Shown in pieces: positions 58,559 through 64,000 of a DNA stretch of 64,000 nucleotides; the stretch's first letter is position 1, and each line of letters opens with the position of its first letter. Below the pieces are notes generated by a model. It did not search any database. It worked only from the letters and a program-made list of their open reading frames with translations, and was not told the DNA's origin. The position numbers and the translations under genes were made by a program. The DNA lies in contig NZ_JACZEP010000021.1 of the NCBI RefSeq assembly GCF_014863355.1, positions 1 through 64,000 on the forward strand. Direction: 5' to 3'. Origin of the DNA: Aminobacter carboxidus. Its GTDB lineage: Bacteria; Pseudomonadota; Alphaproteobacteria; Rhizobiales; Rhizobiaceae.

Positions 58559-58783
58559 TTGTTTCAGACACACAGCAAATCTCGCCAACAGGCAGAGATT
58601 GCCTTCAGCCGTGCGCAATCGCAATTCGTCGCACGCAACACCGCCGTCGAGGCGGTGGACGTCCTCGTTCGCTCGCGCGAGGAAAAGACGCTCCGGCTGC
58701 GTCAAGCGCGCCTTGCAAAGGAACTGCACGATCGTGCAGGGGCGACCGCGATCGATCTTGGCCAGGACGCCAAGGCGAACTGA
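58559..58783 (+). CDS. Small helical protein, rhizobial hypothetical
   Basis: This 74-residue protein from a TTG start reads RQQAEIAFSRAQSQFVARNT, then EEKTLRLRQARLAKELHDRA, a charged single-helix pattern seen in small rhizobial proteins. The ribosome site is weak, so the start is uncertain. The function is unknown. It follows the csp terminator and is separately expressed. Confidence 0.6.
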   Translation: MFQTHSKSRQQAEIAFSRAQSQFVARNTAVEAVDVLVRSREEKTLRLRQARLAKELHDRAGATAIDLGQDAKAN

Positions 58784-58897
58784 CAGCACCTGTTACGACA
58801 TAGGTCTGACGCGTGCGCGCCCTCATCTGCGCGTTATCTGGCAGTTGCTCAAACCCGCAAGACAATGTCGAAGGGCAAGCCCCCTAAAGGAACCTCC

Positions 58898-59173
58898 ATG
58901 GCAGAAGATACCAATGAAATTCACGCGATCAACACCGCCTGGCAGATAGCGATCCAGGAGGTCCTGCGCATGGTCATCCGTGACATGTATCGCTCAGGCG
59001 GCGAGGTTGCCTTCATGGGGCATATCAAGCGCATAGAAGAAGCCGCTGTCGACAGCATCTACACGGACCTGAGACTGCGCGGCACGGACGACTGGACGAA
59101 TATGCTCGTCAAGGAAAAGGCGAGCAATTTCGTTACAACCTTGCTGACATCGTTCACATTTGACCGGGCATAA
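58898..59173 (+). CDS. Hypothetical small protein
   Basis: This 91-residue protein begins MAEDTNEIHAINTAWQIAIQ and is helical (VLRMVIRDMYRSGGEVAFMG). AAAGGA lies 6-8 bases upstream of the ATG at 58898, which favours it over the ATG at 58865. The family is not recognised. Confidence 0.65.
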   Translation: MAEDTNEIHAINTAWQIAIQEVLRMVIRDMYRSGGEVAFMGHIKRIEEAAVDSIYTDLRLRGTDDWTNMLVKEKASNFVTTLLTSFTFDRA

Positions 59174-59787
59174 TCCTGGCCTGGCCAGCGCGCCGCCAGG
59201 CACCCGTAAACAAGGTCCAGGGTCGTCTTCGCCAATTGGCATCATAGACCCTCTCCACGGCCGCGCCGGTGTCCGATACAGGCACTCATGTCAGCGGCGT
59301 GCCCTCATCAACTTCGGTGCCTGCAAACCGACGCAGGTCAAAGCCGAAGGCAGGCCTTCGACACAGCCTCACCTTTAACAACACGATCGGATTCACCCCG
59401 ATGCTGGTCGCTGGACCAGCGTATCTGCACACCGCAAAACCGGCCGGTTGCCGAGCCCGGTGCAAAAAGCGAGTGCGGATCCGACGAGCGGCGCAACCGC
59501 CCAGCTTTCCTGCGAAGCCTCTTCCGGCCCCGGTGGCACCGGCCTGCCGGGCATTGGCGCAGAGATTTCCATGGCAAGGCGACCTGGGATCGGCTCGGCC
59601 ATCCCGCCGGCCTTGGTGGGCGATTGTCCTATTCCCAGCCGTGGTGAGGAGGCGTGCATGCGGTCTCGGACGAGACGTCACGCCCAGCCCCCGCCGTCAA
59701 CCGCTATCGCAGTGCTTGGCTCCGATACCGAAGCACCTTCCTGGTCGTGTGGACAAGACCTTGCAGCAGGCGGCGATTGCGGCCCTG
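59174..59787. other. Gene-free region
   Basis: Overlapping frames cover this stretch on both strands, but none shows a domain, signal sequence or ribosome site I trust. It separates the hypothetical gene from the convergent response regulator. Confidence 0.5.
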
Positions 59788-60192
59788 TCAGCAAGAAGGC
59801 TCAACTGCGGGTCCAATCGAAACCTCGCTCGCAAGCAGGCGGGCCATGGCGTCGGCGATCGTATGGTCATCATAGGGTTTGGAGAACAACCTGCTCCCCA
59901 TGGGCAGATTGCTTTCTTCGAGAATTGTGGCGCCGGATGCGACGATCAACTTTACAGGCGGCCATCGCTCGCGGATGTAATGGCAAAGCTTGATGCCATC
60001 CATCGTCCCCGGCATCTGGACATCGGTGAACACAAGATCGATATCGGATCGCGATTCCATGATGCGGATTGCCTCGTCCGCATCGCGCGCCTCAAGCGCT
60101 TCGTAGCCCGCGGAGAGCACCAGATCGACGGCGCCCATCCGGATGATCGCGCTATCTTCGACGACAAGGACGACCGCTATGCCGTTATTCAT
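59788..60192 (-). CDS. Single-domain response regulator (CheY-like)
   Basis: This 134-residue receiver domain has acidic residues in VVLVVEDSAIIRMGAVDLVL, the phosphoacceptor Asp in LVFTDVQMPGTMDG, Ser/Thr in LIVASGAT and the Lys in FSKPYD. It has no output domain. It lies 69 bases downstream of the HisKA_2 sensor kinase on the same strand, so the two likely form a phosphorelay pair, a common pattern in rhizobial general stress or light signalling. Confidence 0.93.
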   Translation of the reverse strand: MNNGIAVVLVVEDSAIIRMGAVDLVLSAGYEALEARDADEAIRIMESRSDIDLVFTDVQMPGTMDGIKLCHYIRERWPPVKLIVASGATILEESNLPMGSRLFSKPYDDHTIADAMARLLASEVSIGPAVEPSC

Positions 60193-60261
60193 GGCTCACT
60201 CGGGTAATGAAGGGGAGCCTCGCAGGCTGCATGGTATAGCGCTTCAGAAGCGGTTCGGTTC

Positions 60262-61314
60262 CTATGCAGCAGCAGAAAGGTCGGTTTGCAGGCCAGCACT
60301 TTCCCGGTGGCTGACTGTCACGACGGTGCCGGGACGTGCATCGCTCAACTGAATTTCGCCCTTCAGGTTCTTTGCGAGCGCCTCGACAATGCCAGTCCCC
60401 AGTCCCGCCTTGGGTGCATCGCTACCTACCGGTATGCCTATGCCGTTGTCGGCAACCGAAAGCGTCCAGTCACTGCCCGACGAGCGATAGTCGGTCACGA
60501 TCGTGCCCGATCGCTCATCGGGAAAGGCGTGCTTGAGGGCGTTGATCACCAGTTCCGTCACGATAAGCCCCAAGCTCACGGAGACGTCCGCTTCCACGGC
60601 GCTGTCGTCGACCGTGACCTGTATCGAAAGCCGGCCAGGATCAGCTATCATCGACGCGCCAAGGCTTTGGCAAAGCTGAGTCAAATAGCTGCGCAGTTCA
60701 ACGTTGCCGCCCGTGGATGTCGACAGTTGCCTTTGCAAGGCGGCAATCGACATGACCCGGTGATGGGCGTTTTGAAGGTGCCCGCGCACTTCTTCCGACT
60801 GAACCCGACGTGCGCTCTGCATGAGAACACTTGCGATGATCTGGAGGCTGTTTGCCACCCGATGCTGGACCTCCTGCAGCAGGATCGCCTTGTCGCGAAG
60901 GAGATCGTCCTTCAATCGAGTTTCGGCGCGCGCATCGGTCACGTCGGTCACGGCCAAAAGCAGGCGGATATGATCGATCTCGCCGTCGTCAAGCGTTCGC
61001 GCATTGACGACCAATTGCCGTGTTTTGTGGTTTGGCCGCCTGAGTTCGATTTCGTAGGCTTCGATATGCGCGCTGCCTGAAGCGGTAGCCTTCAGCAGTG
61101 ACGCAAGCTTGGGCATCGCCCATTCGCCGTTGCCAAGGTCGCTGAGGCGTCTTCCGGGCACTGTCGCGGGGTCGATTTCGAAGGCCCGGCAGAACGATGC
61201 ACTCGCTGCAATGACCTTCTGGTCGTCGGACAGGAAAAGCAACGGTTCGTTAGATGATACCACGACGGCAAGAGTACTCGCCGCTTCAAAATGAACAGTC
61301 GGGGTCTTTGGCAT
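60262..61314 (-). CDS. HisKA_2 family sensor histidine kinase
   Basis: This 350-residue soluble protein from ATG 61314 has an N-terminal PAS-like domain (LLFLSDDQKVIAASASFCRA; VVNARTLDDGEIDHIRLLLA) and the HisKA_2 phosphoacceptor LLQEVQHRVANSLQIIASVL (His about residue 150). The HATPase_c domain has LIVTELVINALKHAFP and TLSVADNGIGIPVG. No transmembrane helix is visible, so it senses a cytoplasmic signal. It pairs with the response regulator downstream. Confidence 0.92.
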   Translation of the reverse strand: MPKTPTVHFEAASTLAVVVSSNEPLLFLSDDQKVIAASASFCRAFEIDPATVPGRRLSDLGNGEWAMPKLASLLKATASGSAHIEAYEIELRRPNHKTRQLVVNARTLDDGEIDHIRLLLAVTDVTDARAETRLKDDLLRDKAILLQEVQHRVANSLQIIASVLMQSARRVQSEEVRGHLQNAHHRVMSIAALQRQLSTSTGGNVELRSYLTQLCQSLGASMIADPGRLSIQVTVDDSAVEADVSVSLGLIVTELVINALKHAFPDERSGTIVTDYRSSGSDWTLSVADNGIGIPVGSDAPKAGLGTGIVEALAKNLKGEIQLSDARPGTVVTVSHRESAGLQTDLSAAA

Positions 61315-61924
61315 GATGTGGCCCTCAAGGGCCGAAGACTCACGGAGCAAGTCATCACTCGGCAGGAACGCCGCCGAGCAGGAAAGGCAAGCTCGACCAA
61401 CACACACTAGCATGCTTGATGTGTAGCGGCGTCATATTAGTTATCGCGGCTGCCATCGTCGCGGCGAGGCCCGATCGACAGCGAGTGCCCGCCAGCGTGC
61501 AAAATTCCCTCTTCCCGCCCTCCACGCTCCACGCTGTATGAAATGAATGGCCGAGGCTGTTCGAGACCTCGGTCATACTTGAATTGATGTCAGCTATCGC
61601 TTTCTGGTGGGCGCAAGCTACCTGTCCGCCAGCGGCCCCACTCCAGTCCTTGATTACCTGCGACCCCAGTCGACGGCGTGCGCACCAGCCGGCAGGAGGC
61701 CCGTTCCGTTCACCAAGGGGGGGGCACCCGATACATCGGATTGAACAACTACAGCGCTCCGCTTGATGCGGTATAGGCAAGTACATTAGCAATCCATGAT
61801 GAAATAGCTCCGCAGAATTCATGTAATCGGGAGACTTGCATTCCGCAAAGAGCACGTATTAGTTGAGCTGGGGCTAAATTTCGCGTGGGCGGACGTGGAT
61901 CACATAAATTCGGTGACTGCTGGG
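61315..61924. other. Gene-free intergenic region
   Basis: Short frames here are not supported. The region should hold the promoters of the kinase and the secretion ATPase. No RNA gene is recognised. Confidence 0.5.
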
Positions 61925-62755
61925 ATGGACAGCGGCGTCATTTGTCTGGCGCTGATCACGCAGTATTTGCGCCAACCTGCCGATCCCGATGTCATCCGTC
62001 ACGACCTAGGTCTGAGCGCTGCGAATGCCAGCCGGCAAGACTTGGTGAGAGCTGCCAAGCGGCTGAAGCTCAAGGCGCGGATTGTCCGCCCCGCTAGGGC
62101 GCGGCTGGATCGGCTGCCATTGCCGGCGATTGTCGAAAAGTCCGACGGCAGCTTTGCTGTGCTTGCGGCCCTCTCCGCCGACAAGGCGCTGGTCCAGGAC
62201 CCTCAGGTCGGCCCGCCGCAGGAGATGTCGCGCGCCGACTTCGAGGCCGGCTGGAGTGGCTATGCCATCCTGATCACCAGCCGGGCCTTTGCCGAGGGCT
62301 TTTCCAGGCGCTTCGATTTCTCCTGGTTCATTCCCGAAATCATCCGCTATCGCCGGATCTTCGGCGAGGTTCTGCTGGCCTCGTTCTTCGTCCAGCTGCT
62401 GGGCCTGATCTCGCCGATCTTCTTCCAGCTGGTGATCGACAAGGTGCTGGTCCACAACGGCCTGACGACGTTGCAGGTGCTGGTCGTCGGACTTGCCGCC
62501 ATTTCGCTGTTTGAGGTGCTGCTGACGGCTTTGCGCAGCTACATCACCACACACACCACCAGCCGCATCGACGTCGCACTTGGTGCCAAGCTGTTCCACC
62601 ATCTGCTCGGCCTGCCGATCGCTTATTTCGAGGCACGCCAGACGGGGCAGACGGTGGCCCGTGTCCACGAGCTGGAAACCATCCGCGCCTTCCTGACCGG
62701 CTCGGCGCTGACCGTGCTGCTCGATGTGTTGTTCCTGTTCGTCTTCCTCGCCTGA
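61925..62755 (+). pseudogene. Type I secretion ABC transporter, N-terminal part (frame broken at TGATG)
   Basis: This 276-residue segment has a C39-like domain without the catalytic cysteine (MDSGVICLALITQYLRQPAD; Ser replaces the Cys of DCG) and the first transmembrane helices (FGEVLLASFFVQLLGLISPI; FFQLVIDKVLVHNGLTTLQV), like HlyB-type RTX transporters. It ends FVFLA-TGA. Adding one base (GCC-G-TGATG) would restore a continuous reading into the next segment. The start could also be a GTG at 61895. Confidence 0.85.
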
Positions 62756-64000
62756 TGTGGCTCTACAGCCCGTGGCTGACCTTGATCGTGATCTGCTCGA
62801 TCCCGGCCTATGTCCTTCTATCGGTGGCTGTCACGCCCGAGTTCCGGCGCCGCATCGACGAGAAGTTCAATCGGGGCGCCGAGAACCAGACCTTCCTTGT
62901 CGAATCCATTGTCGGTGTCGAGACGCTGAAGGCGATGGCTGTCGAGCCGCAGATGCAACGGCGCTGGGAAGACCAGCTTGCCGGCTACGTCCATGCCGGC
63001 TTCCGCACGGCCAACCTCGCCAACTTCGCCAGCAACAGCGCGCAGTTTATCTCCAAGGCGGTGATTGTTGCCACCATGTGGTTCGGCGCCAAGGCCGTGC
63101 TGGCCGGTGATATGACCGTTGGCCAGCTTGTCGCTTTCAATCTGCTGGCGGGGCGTGTCTCCGGGCCGGTGTTGCGGCTCGCCCAGCTGTGGCAGGAGTT
63201 GCAGCAGGTCAGGATCTCCGTCGACCGGCTTGGCGACATTCTGAACGCCCCGGCAGAGCTCACCGGTGGCAGCGGGCAGGGTTCGCTGCGCAAGATCGTC
63301 GGCAACACCGCCTTCGACCACGTCACTTTCCGTTATCGCCCCGGTGAACGCGAGATCCTCAGCGACGTCTCGTTCCAGGTCGAGCCGGGCGAAATCATCG
63401 GCATCGTTGGACCATCTGGTTCAGGCAAGAGCACGGTCGCCAAGCTGCTGCAGCGGCTGCATGTACCGGAGCGCGGTCGGGTGATGGTTGACGGCGTCGA
63501 CCTGGCGCTGATCGACCCACGCAGCCTGCGCCGCCAGATCGGCGTCGTGCTGCAGGAAAACGTGTTGTTCCGCCGTACGGTGCGGGAAAACATCGCCCTT
63601 GCCGATCCAGCCTTGCCGCTCGACCGCATCATCGAAGCGGCAAAGCTGTCGGGTGCGCATGAGTTCATCCTCAAGCTCAAGTCAGGCTACGATACGGTGC
63701 TCGAAGAGCGCGGCGCCAATCTGTCGGGCGGCCAGCGCCAGCGTGTCGCCATTGCCCGTGCGCTGGTCACCAATCCGCGCATCCTGATCTTCGACGAGGC
63801 GACCAGCGCGCTCGACTATGAATCCGAATACGTCATCCAGCAGAACATGCGCCGCATGGCGCAAGGGCGCACGGTGTTCATCATCGCCCACCGCCTCGCC
63901 GCCCTTCGTGATGCGACCCGCATCCTGACCATCGAGGCGGGGCGCCTGACTGAACAAGGCACCCACGACGAACTTCTCCAGCGCGACGGCCGCTACGCCC
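62755..64000 (+). CDS. Type I secretion ABC transporter, C-terminal part (runs off the window)
   Basis: This frame starts at the ATG of a TGATG overlap with the previous segment and is open to the end of the window (415 codons). It holds the remaining membrane helices (MWLYSPWLTLIVICSIPAYV) and the full nucleotide-binding domain: Walker A GPSGSGKST, the LSGGQRQR signature and ILIFDEATSALD. It is the rest of an HlyB/PrsD-like exporter of RTX-type proteins. Whether it is a frameshift or a real two-chain gene cannot be told from one sequence. Confidence 0.88.
   Translation, partial: MWLYSPWLTLIVICSIPAYVLLSVAVTPEFRRRIDEKFNRGAENQTFLVESIVGVETLKAMAVEPQMQRRWEDQLAGYVHAGFRTANLANFASNSAQFISKAVIVATMWFGAKAVLAGDMTVGQLVAFNLLAGRVSGPVLRLAQLWQELQQVRISVDRLGDILNAPAELTGGSGQGSLRKIVGNTAFDHVTFRYRPGEREILSDVSFQVEPGEIIGIVGPSGSGKSTVAKLLQRLHVPERGRVMVDGVDLALIDPRSLRRQIGVVLQENVLFRRTVRENIALADPALPLDRIIEAAKLSGAHEFILKLKSGYDTVLEERGANLSGGQRQRVAIARALVTNPRILIFDEATSALDYESEYVIQQNMRRMAQGRTVFIIAHRLAALRDATRILTIEAGRLTEQGTHDELLQRDGRYA

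Noticed and set aside
59269-60207. 312-codon plus-strand frame over the response regulator
   Set aside because: The minus strand encodes a complete receiver domain with all phosphorylation residues.
1-64000. CRISPR arrays or known anti-phage defence genes
   Set aside because: No regularly spaced repeats or Cas, restriction, retron, CBASS or Abi genes were seen, apart from the BrnT/BrnA pair.

Overview
This is a GC-rich window with the gene content and gene order of an alphaproteobacterium of the order Hyphomicrobiales. A member of the Mesorhizobium/Aminobacter/Phyllobacteriaceae group is most likely. The argument rests on the argJ-GNAT-mutT cluster, the ComF-grxC-nitrilase-DUF1178 cluster, the divergent parvulin/secA pair, the HisKA_2-type histidine kinase, and a 105-bp dispersed palindrome-ended repeat. 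The genus is an inference; nothing in the window proves it.

Layout. Bases 1-700 hold a long imperfect inverted repeat next to a broken IS110-family transposase start. Bases 750-18700 are ordinary chromosome. They carry a putative zinc metalloprotease, DUF1178, a carbon-nitrogen hydrolase, grxC, comF, a methyltransferase, a Flp pilin, mutT, a GNAT enzyme, argJ, a TetR-controlled membrane protein, a glycosyltransferase, a parvulin, secA, a polysaccharide flippase with a CelD-like acyltransferase, and an acyl-CoA synthetase. Bases 18.9-20.4 kb are a junction with a small phage-like remnant, a zinc-ribbon protein and an outer-membrane beta-barrel.

Bases 20.4-47.8 kb are a prophage-like island. 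Its minus-strand genes follow the virion order of T7-like podoviruses: terminase, portal, scaffold, capsid, two tail-tube-like proteins, a gp13-like GNAT-fold protein, three large ejection-type proteins, tail fibre, then a tightly overlapped lysis cassette. No integrase, RNA or DNA polymerase or repressor is visible. Two plus-strand cargo (moron) blocks interrupt the late operon. One carries an HTH protein, small membrane proteins, an SGNH-like hydrolase and a DUF1647/glycosyltransferase-like protein. The other carries small membrane proteins and a dispersed repeat. One ejection protein appears to contain a BECR-type nuclease domain. A BrnT/BrnA toxin-antitoxin pair sits at the terminase end.

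Bases 47.9-54.5 kb are a repeat-rich accessory region. It holds an autotransporter, a short DRPNP-repeat protein, several tandem repeats and two dispersed repeat pairs on both sides of the autotransporter. Bases 54.9-64 kb return to chromosomal regulatory genes: a GlxA-type regulator, a LOV-GGDEF-EAL protein predicted to be a blue-light-controlled c-di-GMP phosphodiesterase, a cold-shock protein, a response regulator, a HisKA_2 sensor kinase, and a type I secretion ABC transporter split by a TGATG stop/start and cut by the window edge.
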